Assembly (NCBI GenBank): GCA_016302545.1
Contig: JAEDNK010000002.1
Location: 1-41,189, forward strand
From: Bacillota bacterium
GTDB lineage: Bacteria > Bacillota > Clostridia > Peptostreptococcales > Anaerovoracaceae
Length of the DNA: 41,189 nt
Direction of reading: 5' to 3'
Below the pieces are notes generated by a model. The model had not been told where the DNA came from. It made no database searches and saw only the letters and a list, made by a program, of their open reading frames with translations. Of this stretch, positions 7,952 through 15,528 are shown one piece after another. The stretch's first letter is position 1. Each line of letters begins with the position of its first letter. The position numbers and the translations under genes were made by a program.

Positions 7952-8586
7952 TAGATTATAAAAAAGTTTCCCTTTCAAACCAGATTTCCGAAAAAATAGA
8001 GGAAGAGATACTTCATGGACAATATCCACAGGGGAGTATTATTTCTCCGGAAAAGGCGGCCTCAGATCTCAGAGTGGGACTGGGAACCGTAAAAGAAGCC
8101 CTCATAAGACTGGAAGCAGAAAGACTTGTTGAAGAAACGGGTGCCGGTTTCAAGGTCCTGGGAATAACCGCCGGAGATATAGACGATATGTTTGATGTGA
8201 AGAGAAAAATCGAGGCTAAAGCAACGGCGCTGGCTGCAGAAAAGATGAGTGATGAGGCTCTTGCAGAGTTGGGAGCGATTCTTAAAAGACAGGAAAAGGC
8301 TGTAGAAGCGGGAGGTGCGGAAGCAGTTAAAAATCTGGACACGAAATTTCATGATTTTATTTATTCCTGCTGCGGCAGCACCACCTATGAAATCATACTG
8401 TCACCTATACATCATAAACTTTCCAAATACAGAAAGGCTTCTCTGGAAAAGAGCGACAGAATCATGAACTCAGTAAAGGAACATAGAAAGGTATACGAGG
8501 CTATGGCCAGAAGAGATATTGAAGAAGTGGAGAGACTCATGATGGCTCATCTAGAACACGCCTATGCAAGTATTATAAAGGGATAA
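7948..8586 (+). CDS. GntR-family transcription regulator, FadR/FCD subfamily
   Basis: The 212-residue protein has an N-terminal winged helix-turn-helix at about residues 8-70, including QISEKIEEEILHG and the recognition helix near LRVGLGTVKEALIRLEAERLV. A C-terminal FCD ligand domain follows (about 80-205) with DTKFHDFIY, EHRKVYEA and MMAHLEHAY, which supply the histidines that usually hold a metal and an organic-acid ligand. FCD regulators commonly sense carboxylates such as citrate, lactate or acyl-CoA. The gene overlaps the citrate synthase stop by four bases (ATGA) and sits 20 bases ahead of aconitase, so it most likely regulates its own operon in response to a tricarboxylic or dicarboxylic acid. 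That role is inferred from position. Confidence 0.88.
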   Translation: MIDYKKVSLSNQISEKIEEEILHGQYPQGSIISPEKAASDLRVGLGTVKEALIRLEAERLVEETGAGFKVLGITAGDIDDMFDVKRKIEAKATALAAEKMSDEALAELGAILKRQEKAVEAGGAEAVKNLDTKFHDFIYSCCGSTTYEIILSPIHHKLSKYRKASLEKSDRIMNSVKEHRKVYEAMARRDIEEVERLMMAHLEHAYASIIKG

Positions 8587-8606
8587 GAGAAAGGAAGTAC
8601 ATATAA

Positions 8607-10541
8607 ATGGGACTTACATTAGCACAAAAAATAATTAAAGAACATCTCGTAAGCGGTGAGATGATTCCCGGTGAGGAAATCGCTCTCAAGATAGACCAGA
8701 CACTTACACAGGATGCAACCGGAACCATGGCATATCTTGAATTCGAAACCATGGGGGTGCCCAGAGTAAAAACGGAGCTTTCCGTAGCATATATAGATCA
8801 CAATACACTTCAGTCAGGATTTGAAAATGCAGATGACCACAGATTCATCCAGTCAATGGCGAAGAAATATGGTCTGTATTTTTCCAGGCCCGGCAACGGA
8901 ATCTGTCATCAGGTTCACCTTGAGCGCTTTGGCAAGCCGGGCAAAACACTTATAGGCTCGGACAGCCATACACCTACAGGCGGAGGTATCGGAATGCTTG
9001 CCATGGGAGCAGGTGGACTTGACGTGGCCGTTGCCATGGGCGGCGGGGCATACTATATAACCATGCCTAAAATGTACAAAGTAAATCTTACAGGCAAGCT
9101 TCATGACTTTGTTACTGCAAAGGATGTGAGTCTGGAAATTCTGCGCATACTGTCCGTAAAGGGCGGTGTTGGAGCCATAATAGAATGGGGAGGAGAAGGT
9201 GTAAAGACCCTTTCAGTTCCTGAACGTGCTACCATAACTAATATGGGAACTGAGCTGGGTGCTACCACATCAATTTTCCCGTCAGACGAGATTACTAAAG
9301 CTTTCCTCGAAGCACAGGGAAGGGGAGAAGATTACATAGAACTGAGAAGCGACGAAGATGCAGTATATGACAAAGTTATAGATATAGATCTGTCAGAACT
9401 GAAGCCTCTGATAGCGTGCCCGCACAGCCCGGATAACGTTGTAACAGTGGAAAGCCTTAATGGCACAAAAGTTGATCAGGTATGCATAGGTTCATGCACT
9501 AATTCATCACTTTACGATATGCTTAAAGCAGCGGCTCTTCTTAGAGGAAAGACAATTGATCCGTCGGTAAGTCTTTCGGTATCACCAGGCTCAAAACAGG
9601 TTCTTTCAATGCTGGCAGACTGTGGAGCATTGACTCATATTCTGGCAAGCGGTGCAAGATTGCTTGAGTGTGCATGTGGACCTTGTATAGGAATGGGATT
9701 TTCACCTAATTCAGGTGGAGTATCACTGAGAACATTTAACAGAAATTTCGAAGGTCGTTCAGGTACTGCTGACGGTCAGGTATATCTGGTTTCACCGGAA
9801 ACAGCCGTTGCAGCAGCACTTACGGGAGAAATAACTGATCCAAGAATGCTGGGAGACATGCCTCAGGTGTCAATGCCGGAAAAATTCAAGATAGATGACA
9901 GTGCTGTGATTCCTCCTGCTGATGAGGAAACAGCCAAGACACTGGAAATCCTTAGAGGACCTAACATAAAGCCTTTCCCTGACAGCATTCCGCAGGGAGA
10001 TACTTTGAGAGCCGAGCTGGTCCTTAAGGTGGGAGATAACATCACCACAGACCATATAATGCCGGCAGGAGCAAAGATACTGCCTTATCGTTCAAATATA
10101 CCTTATCTTTCAAGGTTCTGCTTCGGGGTTTGCGATGAAACATTCCCTGAGAGAGCCAAGGCGGCGGGACAGAGCATTATCGTAGGCGGTAACAACTACG
10201 GACAGGGCTCTTCCAGAGAACATGCAGCATTAGTACCTCTGTATCTTGGGTTACGGGCTGTAGTAGCCAAGAGTTTCGCCAGAATACATGCGGCTAATCT
10301 CATTAACGCAGGAATAATGCCTCTGACCTTTAAGAACCCTGATGACTACGACAGCCTCAGCCAGTCTGATATGCTTTCCATCAAAAATGTTTACGAGGGT
10401 ATGGACAGCGGAAATCTCGTTTTAACCGACGAAAAAACAGGAAAAGATATTCAGCTGGTTTGCAGCTTCACAGACCGTCAGAAAGCCATTTTGAAGGCAG
10501 GAGGGCTTCTTAAATATGTAGGACAGGGAGGAGGACTGTAA
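8607..10541 (+). CDS. Aconitate hydratase
   Basis: This 644-residue enzyme interconverts citrate and isocitrate through a [4Fe-4S] cluster. The cluster cysteines are visible in CIGSCTNSS from residue 293 and in CACGPCIGMG from residue 355, the standard spacing. Early motifs include DQTLTQDATGTMAYLEFE, DSHTPTGGGIGMLAMGAGG and EWGGEGV. The C-terminal swivel domain with GGNNYGQGSSREHAA and KSFARIHAANLINAG is fused to the main domain, so this is not a LeuC/LeuD pair. At about 645 residues it is the shorter aconitase type seen in many anaerobes, not the 900-residue AcnA. AAAGGAAG precedes the ATG. Its stop overlaps the start of the dehydrogenase (TAATG). Confidence 0.9.
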   Translation: MGLTLAQKIIKEHLVSGEMIPGEEIALKIDQTLTQDATGTMAYLEFETMGVPRVKTELSVAYIDHNTLQSGFENADDHRFIQSMAKKYGLYFSRPGNGICHQVHLERFGKPGKTLIGSDSHTPTGGGIGMLAMGAGGLDVAVAMGGGAYYITMPKMYKVNLTGKLHDFVTAKDVSLEILRILSVKGGVGAIIEWGGEGVKTLSVPERATITNMGTELGATTSIFPSDEITKAFLEAQGRGEDYIELRSDEDAVYDKVIDIDLSELKPLIACPHSPDNVVTVESLNGTKVDQVCIGSCTNSSLYDMLKAAALLRGKTIDPSVSLSVSPGSKQVLSMLADCGALTHILASGARLLECACGPCIGMGFSPNSGGVSLRTFNRNFEGRSGTADGQVYLVSPETAVAAALTGEITDPRMLGDMPQVSMPEKFKIDDSAVIPPADEETAKTLEILRGPNIKPFPDSIPQGDTLRAELVLKVGDNITTDHIMPAGAKILPYRSNIPYLSRFCFGVCDETFPERAKAAGQSIIVGGNNYGQGSSREHAALVPLYLGLRAVVAKSFARIHAANLINAGIMPLTFKNPDDYDSLSQSDMLSIKNVYEGMDSGNLVLTDEKTGKDIQLVCSFTDRQKAILKAGGLLKYVGQGGGL

Positions 10542-11695
10542 TGTTTGACGACAGAAGAGAAAATTTTATACAGAGAGCGATAGATGATTTTGAAACACTC
10601 CTGAGAGAGCAGATGGACAGAGTTGATCGCATGAAGGACGGCGGTGATTTCCCGTACTGCGACATCAACAAAGGTGTCACCATAGGTCTCATCGGGGGCG
10701 ATGGAATCGGTCCTGTGATTATGAGGGAATCTGAAAGATTGCTGCGGAAGCTTTTGGCTGACGAAATCGAATCCGGAAAGGTTACTCTTAAAGTAATCGA
10801 GGGTCTGACAATAGAAAACAGGACGGCTCTTGGCAAATCGGTGCCTGATGATGTGCTTGCTGAAATAAAGTCATGCGATGTGCTTCTCAAAGGTCCTACC
10901 ACTACACCAAAGGGCGGAACTATGGAAAGTGCCAATGTTACATTAAGGAGGGCGCTTGACCTGTATGCCAATGTAAGACCTGTTTCGGTGCCGGAGGAGG
11001 GGATTGACTGGACTTTTTTCAGAGAAAATACTGAAGGTGAATATGTTTTGGGAAGCAGAGGAATTGAAATTCCGGGAAGGCTGACTATGGACTTTAAGGT
11101 GACCACAGAGCCGGGAACAAGGAGAATTGCCAGAGCGGCCTTTGACTTTGCCAGTGCCAACGGCAAAACAAAGGTGGCGATAGTTACAAAGGCAAACATA
11201 ATGAAAAAGACAGATGGGAGCTTTTCAAGAATATGCCACGAGATAGCGGCTGAATATCCGGAAATTGAGTCTGAGGACTGGTACATAGATATTATGACAG
11301 CCAATCTGGTAAACAAGGATATCAGAAATCAGTTCCAGGTGTTCGTCCTTCCTAATTTGTATGGCGATATAATAACCGACGAGGCAGCTCAGATTCAGGG
11401 CGGAGTAGGCACAGCAGGAAGTGCGAACCTGGGTTCAAAATATGCAATGTTTGAGGCTATCCACGGTTCGGCCCCTAGAATGGTTGAAGAAGGACTGGCA
11501 GAGTATGCAAACCCTTCAAGTATTTTTAAGGCTACAGAGATGATGATAAGGCAGCTGGGTTTTGCGGAAAAGGCAGACAGATTGGCAGATGCCCTTTATG
11601 TCTGCGGAGAAAAAGAGAAGAAAATTGTGGTTACAGGTACCAGAGATGGGGCCAGGTGCAGTGAGTATGCTGATTATGTAATGAGTAAACTATAA
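10541..11695 (+). CDS. Isocitrate dehydrogenase (isocitrate/isopropylmalate dehydrogenase family)
   Basis: The 384-residue beta-decarboxylating dehydrogenase shows GLIGGDGIGPVI, and KGPTTTPKGGTMESANVTLRR leading into the arginine helix. The ESANVTLRR segment has the Ser-x-Asn-Val-x-Leu-Arg pattern of isocitrate dehydrogenases, where isopropylmalate enzymes have a leucine-rich version. FRENTEGEYVLG, NLYGDIITDEAAQIQGGVG and EAIHGSAPRM are also present. It oxidises isocitrate to 2-oxoglutarate and CO2. After GSAP the residue is Arg rather than the Asp often seen in NAD-specific forms, so I leave the cofactor as NAD or NADP. An extra N-terminal segment of about 45 residues (rich in Asp, Arg and Met) precedes the Rossmann-like core. 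It is the last gene of the operon and is coupled to aconitase. Confidence 0.85.
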   Translation: MFDDRRENFIQRAIDDFETLLREQMDRVDRMKDGGDFPYCDINKGVTIGLIGGDGIGPVIMRESERLLRKLLADEIESGKVTLKVIEGLTIENRTALGKSVPDDVLAEIKSCDVLLKGPTTTPKGGTMESANVTLRRALDLYANVRPVSVPEEGIDWTFFRENTEGEYVLGSRGIEIPGRLTMDFKVTTEPGTRRIARAAFDFASANGKTKVAIVTKANIMKKTDGSFSRICHEIAAEYPEIESEDWYIDIMTANLVNKDIRNQFQVFVLPNLYGDIITDEAAQIQGGVGTAGSANLGSKYAMFEAIHGSAPRMVEEGLAEYANPSSIFKATEMMIRQLGFAEKADRLADALYVCGEKEKKIVVTGTRDGARCSEYADYVMSKL

Positions 11696-11705
11696 AGAAA
11701 AGAAG

Positions 11706-11735
11706 ACCCGGGCATTCGATGAATACCCGGGTTTT
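11706..11735 (+). terminator. Terminator of the citrate-to-oxoglutarate operon, probably bidirectional
   Basis: ACCCGGGCATTC (11706-11717) pairs with GAATACCCGGGT (11721-11732) with one C/A mismatch around a GAT loop, followed by TTTTG. Read on the minus strand, the same hairpin is followed by CTTCTTTT, so it may also stop transcripts of the convergent TRAP operon. Confidence 0.82.
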
Positions 11736-11762
11736 GATATGCTTTCAGATTTTGGCTTCAGC

Positions 11763-13721
11763 CTAGGCTGCAAGCTTTCTTTTTTTGTTTATCTGCTGAA
11801 ATGCCGAAATACCGATAACTATTGCGATACCTATAATATCCGTAACTGCGCCGGCGTCTATAAGAAGAAGTCCGCCTGCGATTATCACGATACGCATTAT
11901 CGCATTGAGATGGTCAAAGGCATATCCTCTCAGACCTGCCGCTACGCCGTAAACACCGATGAGGGAGGTGACAACCACCTGAATGCCCTGCCACCATGTA
12001 CAGTCGATAAAGAGCAGTGCAGGGTTAAAGCCGAAGCAGTAAGGGACAATGAAGGCCGCAATGGCCAGCGTCGTGGCATTTACCGCAGTTTTCATCGGAC
12101 GAGAGCCTGCGATAGCGCTTCCTGCATATGCCGCAAGGGCAACAGGAGGGGTAATATCCGCAACTATACCAAAGTAGAATACGAACATGTGGGCACACAG
12201 TGCAGGCATTCCCATGGAAATGAGAATAGGTGCGCAGGTTGTAGCCATGATTACATAATTGGCAGTAGTAGGAACGCCCATACCAAGCACAATGCAGGTT
12301 ATCATAGTAAGGAACATAGCGATAAACATATGACCGCCGGAAAGTCCTACGATAGCCGAAATCAGCTTGGTTCCTATGCCTGTGGTAGTGATGATGCAGG
12401 CGATGATACCGGCTACGGCACAGGCGGCGCCTACGGTAAGGGTACTCTTTGCAGTATCCTCGAGAGCATCGAAGAATTTGGTCACATTAATTCTGGTGTC
12501 CTTTCTGAAAAGGCTCACGATAACTGAAAGAATAGTACCTATGATAGCAGCCAGAGCCATAGTTGTCTTTATTATCAGTATTACCAGAGCAATAAGCGGA
12601 ACGAGCAGATAACCCTTTTTGAATAATACGTTAAAGAAGTTAGGGAGTTCTTCCTTTGAAAGACCTTTAAGACCCGTCTTCTTAGCCTCAAGATGTACTG
12701 CCATAAATACTCCCGCAAAATACAGTACAGCAGGGAGTATAGCCTTGCTGGCGATGGTTCCGTAAGGAACGCTGGCGTATTCGGCCATAAGGAAGGCAGC
12801 AGCACCCATAATAGGCGGCATTATCTGTCCACCTGTGGAGGCAGCCGCTTCTACGGCTCCTGCAAACTCAGGCTTGTAGCCTGTCTTTTTCATCAGAGGG
12901 ATGGTTACTGCACCTGTAGTTACAGTGTTACCTACGGATGAACCGGAGACCATACCGCAGAGAGCGGAGGAAATAACCGCAACCTTGGCAGGACCGCCGT
13001 CTGAGCTTCCTGCGATGGAGTTTGCCATCTCTATGAAGAAGTCCGTGATTCCCGTCTGCTTCAGGAAGCTGCCGAACATTACAAAGAGCACGATAAAGGT
13101 AGAGCAGGCTCTGATAGGAGTACCGATTACACCTTCTGTGGTATAGAAGAGATTATACACCGTCAGAAGGAAGGACTTTTGGGTAAGTCCGTAAATGATA
13201 AAGCATGAAGAAACAATGACGATAGGTATTCCAACGGAGCGTCTGCAGGCTTCAAGGGTACACAGCACACCTATGATTCCGAGAATAACCTCAAACTGGC
13301 TCAGCATAATGCCCTGCGCGATAATCTTCTGGCAGTTGAAAACGAAATAAAAAAATGAAAAACCGCCTGCCAGCGCGAGGATGACATCATACCACGGGAT
13401 GTAGTTTTCTTTTTTACCGCCGCCTTTACGGGCAGGGAAGATGAGGAATACAAGGAATACGATACAGCCTACAAAGGAGGCTCTTTCAATTCGTGTTTCC
13501 CAGGAAAAAAGAAAGTTGATAAGTACACAATATATGGTAAAGGCGACCATCAGGTATCTTATAACCTTTCTTGGGATTCCTACCCAGTTACGCACATTAG
13601 ATTCTCTGTCGTATTTTTCCATTACGGCTTGAACCTGACTATCTATATCGCCGTTTTCATCAAAGGTAAGGTTTTCATCTTTTATTTCAGGGGGTTGCTG
13701 ATTTGTTTTCTTTTTAAACAA
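11763..13721 (-). CDS. TRAP transporter permease, fused small and large membrane subunits (TAXI type)
   Basis: This 652-residue membrane protein combines the 4-helix DctQ-like part (about residues 45-150, starting GIPRKVIRYLMVAFTIYCV) with the 12-helix DctM-like part. Typical TRAP motifs of the large part are SGSSVGNTVTTGAVTIPLMKK, AASTGGQIMPPIMGAAAFLMAEY, GMGVPTTANYVIMAT and DITPPVALAAYAGSAIAG. Such fused 4TM/12TM permeases pair with TAXI-type binding proteins and import organic acids using an ion gradient. The cytoplasmic N-terminus is rich in Gln, Asp and Glu. The genes run binding protein, DUF1850, permease, all on the minus strand, giving a complete transporter. The substrate is unknown; a carboxylate is expected. 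Confidence 0.9.
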   Translation of the reverse strand: MFKKKTNQQPPEIKDENLTFDENGDIDSQVQAVMEKYDRESNVRNWVGIPRKVIRYLMVAFTIYCVLINFLFSWETRIERASFVGCIVFLVFLIFPARKGGGKKENYIPWYDVILALAGGFSFFYFVFNCQKIIAQGIMLSQFEVILGIIGVLCTLEACRRSVGIPIVIVSSCFIIYGLTQKSFLLTVYNLFYTTEGVIGTPIRACSTFIVLFVMFGSFLKQTGITDFFIEMANSIAGSSDGGPAKVAVISSALCGMVSGSSVGNTVTTGAVTIPLMKKTGYKPEFAGAVEAAASTGGQIMPPIMGAAAFLMAEYASVPYGTIASKAILPAVLYFAGVFMAVHLEAKKTGLKGLSKEELPNFFNVLFKKGYLLVPLIALVILIIKTTMALAAIIGTILSVIVSLFRKDTRINVTKFFDALEDTAKSTLTVGAACAVAGIIACIITTTGIGTKLISAIVGLSGGHMFIAMFLTMITCIVLGMGVPTTANYVIMATTCAPILISMGMPALCAHMFVFYFGIVADITPPVALAAYAGSAIAGSRPMKTAVNATTLAIAAFIVPYCFGFNPALLFIDCTWWQGIQVVVTSLIGVYGVAAGLRGYAFDHLNAIMRIVIIAGGLLLIDAGAVTDIIGIAIVIGISAFQQINKKRKLAA

Positions 13722-13768
13722 CGCTTACACCTCTTTTCTGTTTTGATTTATATTTGGTAATAGCCGGG

Positions 13769-14251
13769 TCAGAAACCGCGGCAGTAAATTCTTATGTGTT
13801 TATTTGTTCCGTAAAGATCCTGCATACAGACTTTTTCGCTCCCGTTTACGGAAAAATAGTAATCCGTTACAGTTCCTATAATATAAACAAGGTCAGGAAT
13901 TAACGTGTCCATATTTGATATAATCATTTCACCGTTTTCTCCGTAGGAAAGGGTCTGTCCTTCATATATTTCGGTAGGGACACCTGCTCCGAAGCTATAG
14001 TATATGTTGCCTGTAAGATATATGTCGCCTTCACGTATCTGATAAATATCAGTGACGGGAGTTTTATTCACGGAATGTGTAAAGGTGATTTCAAATTCAT
14101 CAAAATTTTCCACCGGAATTTTGCTGTATATTTCACCTGTTTCATCATCTTCAAGGATCAGATATTTCCCTGACAGCGTTCCCGACATAAGAATTATAAC
14201 CGCAACGATAAGCACCGCTGCGGTTATACCGATAAATACTTTTCTATTCAA
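13769..14251 (-). CDS. DUF1850 protein associated with TAXI-TRAP transporters
   Basis: The 160-residue product begins with a membrane anchor or signal segment (FIGITAAVLIVAVIILMSG). The DUF1850 core follows: FEITFTHSVNKTPVTDIYQI, then a short sheet with YYSFGAGVPTEIYEG. The HSV...PV...Y pattern and the following GAG.P match DUF1850 proteins, which are almost always encoded between or next to TAXI-TRAP genes. Here the gene lies between the binding protein (21 bases upstream) and the permease (47 bases downstream). It probably sits on the outside of the membrane and supports the importer, but its molecular role is not known for the family. Confidence 0.8.
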   Translation of the reverse strand: MNRKVFIGITAAVLIVAVIILMSGTLSGKYLILEDDETGEIYSKIPVENFDEFEITFTHSVNKTPVTDIYQIREGDIYLTGNIYYSFGAGVPTEIYEGQTLSYGENGEMIISNMDTLIPDLVYIIGTVTDYYFSVNGSEKVCMQDLYGTNKHIRIYCRGF

Positions 14252-14272
14252 TTTTTAGTACAGGAGCTGATA

Positions 14273-15229
14273 TTATAATGCGCCCTGTTCTTTGAAGTAC
14301 TTTTCTGCACCTGGGTGGAAAGGAATGGTGATGCCGGAAACGGCAGTTTCAAGGTCTATGAGCTTACCTTTTTCGTGGTTTGCTGCGATGGTGTCCTTAT
14401 TGTCAAAGATTCCCTTAACCAGTGCATAGATAGTGTCCTCAGGAACGTCGTTTCTTGCAACGATAGTAGCCATAACAGCAACAGTTTCAACATCATCTGC
14501 TACACAGTTATATGTACCGCCAGGAATAGTGAGGTTTGTATAGAATTCGTAGTCTTCCATAAGCTTAGCTGCATGTTCCTTATCGATGGAAAGAACATTG
14601 AAGTCATAGGTGGTAGCCAGTTCCTGAACTGCTGTGGTAGGAGCACCTGCAACTACGAAAGCAGCGTCGATGGTTCCGTTTTTAATGGAGTCAGCTGAAT
14701 CTGCAAAGCTCTGATTGTTCTTTACAATATCCTTATTGATGTCCATTCCGTATGCAGCCAGAACCTGAGTAGCGTTGAATTCAACACCGGAGCCGGCATC
14801 GCCTACGGAAACCTTTTTGCCTTTAAGCTGGTCGATGGAAGTGATGCTCTTCTTTGCGATGATCTGAACAGTTTCAGGATAGCAGGCCATTACTGCTGAG
14901 AAATCGGTATAAGCTTCTGCGTTTGAAGCAGCCCAGAGGTCAGTTCCTGTATAAGCATAGGACATAACATCGTTCTGAATAATTGCAATCTGGGATTCTC
15001 CTGTCTGCAGATACTGCACATTCTGCATTGAAGCTCCTGTTGATTCCGGAGTAATGGTTACAACATCGGCAAGAGCCTGTGCAATTATTCCGCTGTAGCC
15101 GTAGTAAGTACCTCCTGTACCGCCTGTAGCCATTTTCAGTTCAACGGTGTCTTCTCCGCCGCCGCAGCCTGAAAGGACAGTGGCAAGGACTAAAACGACA
15201 ACTAATAATACGCTGAGTTTCTTTTTCAT
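14273..15229 (-). CDS. TAXI-family TRAP transporter solute-binding lipoprotein
   Basis: This 318-residue extracytoplasmic lipoprotein has a signal peptide with lipobox LSGC (cysteine near residue 22). The TAXI signature ATGGTGGTYYGYSGIIAQAL follows, then TPESTGASMQNVQYLQTGESQIAIIQNDV and KKVSVGDAGSGVEFNATQVL. TAXI proteins capture small carboxylates, and at least one structural study of a Thermus homologue modelled glutamate or glutamine in the site. A ribosome site (GGAGGT on the minus strand) is close to the ATG at 15229. It is the first gene of the three-gene transporter operon. Its closeness to the 2-oxoglutarate-forming operon is suggestive of a glutamate or related acid as substrate, but this is weak evidence. 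Confidence 0.92.
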   Translation of the reverse strand: MKKKLSVLLVVVLVLATVLSGCGGGEDTVELKMATGGTGGTYYGYSGIIAQALADVVTITPESTGASMQNVQYLQTGESQIAIIQNDVMSYAYTGTDLWAASNAEAYTDFSAVMACYPETVQIIAKKSITSIDQLKGKKVSVGDAGSGVEFNATQVLAAYGMDINKDIVKNNQSFADSADSIKNGTIDAAFVVAGAPTTAVQELATTYDFNVLSIDKEHAAKLMEDYEFYTNLTIPGGTYNCVADDVETVAVMATIVARNDVPEDTIYALVKGIFDNKDTIAANHEKGKLIDLETAVSGITIPFHPGAEKYFKEQGAL

Positions 15230-15337
15230 AAGTTTACCTCCATACTGTACATTAATGGTACAAATTCAAAAAATGTTTCAAATTTTTTATCTACCGTACG
15301 CTATTACTTTACCATATTAAAAACTCATTGGCAATAA

Positions 15338-15514
15338 TTTTTTTGCACGTTACGCTATTGGGGACTTAGAAAACTCGGTGCACCCGAATGGATGGCGAAG
15401 AAGTCGGTGGGTTTCGGTGACCACTATCAAGCAGTAGCCAAAACAACAGGTCTACATCTCATTAGCAAAGAAATCCTCGCAAAACGAGGACTTCTAAGTT
15501 GTCTTGATTATTAA
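15338..15514 (+). pseudogene. Remnant resembling the C-terminus of a group II intron reverse transcriptase/maturase
   Basis: The gap between two minus-strand genes (15230-15528) holds a 58-codon open stretch in the plus frame, ending with TAA at 15512. It begins right after an in-frame stop and has no start codon or ribosome site. The translation includes RYWGLRKLGAPEWMAKKS, then HYQAVAKTTGLHLISKEIL and KRGLLSCLDYY. The pattern of a Leu-Gly-x-Pro turn, an aromatic-containing loop, a run of hydrophobic and small residues and a closing Gly-Leu..LDYY resembles the last 50 residues of group II intron maturases. The rest of the protein and recognisable intron domains V and VI are absent. The identification rests on pattern memory and should be treated as tentative. 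Confidence 0.4.
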
Positions 15515-15528
15515 TATTGCAGCTTTTC

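Noticed and set aside
10510..11316. Minus-strand open frame (268 codons) opposite isocitrate dehydrogenase
   Set aside because: It is a shadow of the true gene: serine- and leucine-rich composition, no ribosome site, no domain pattern.
11739..12527. Long plus-strand open frame (262 codons) opposite the TRAP permease
   Set aside because: It is antisense to a clear TRAP gene, has no ribosome site, and its translation is an unlikely mix of Cys, His, Asn and Arg with no motifs.
15241..15330. Promoter for the TAXI-TRAP operon
   Set aside because: TTGAAA is present on the minus strand, but no convincing -10 box lies at the right distance. A quasi-palindrome near the ribosome site (GTACATTAATGGTAC) is too weak to call an operator.
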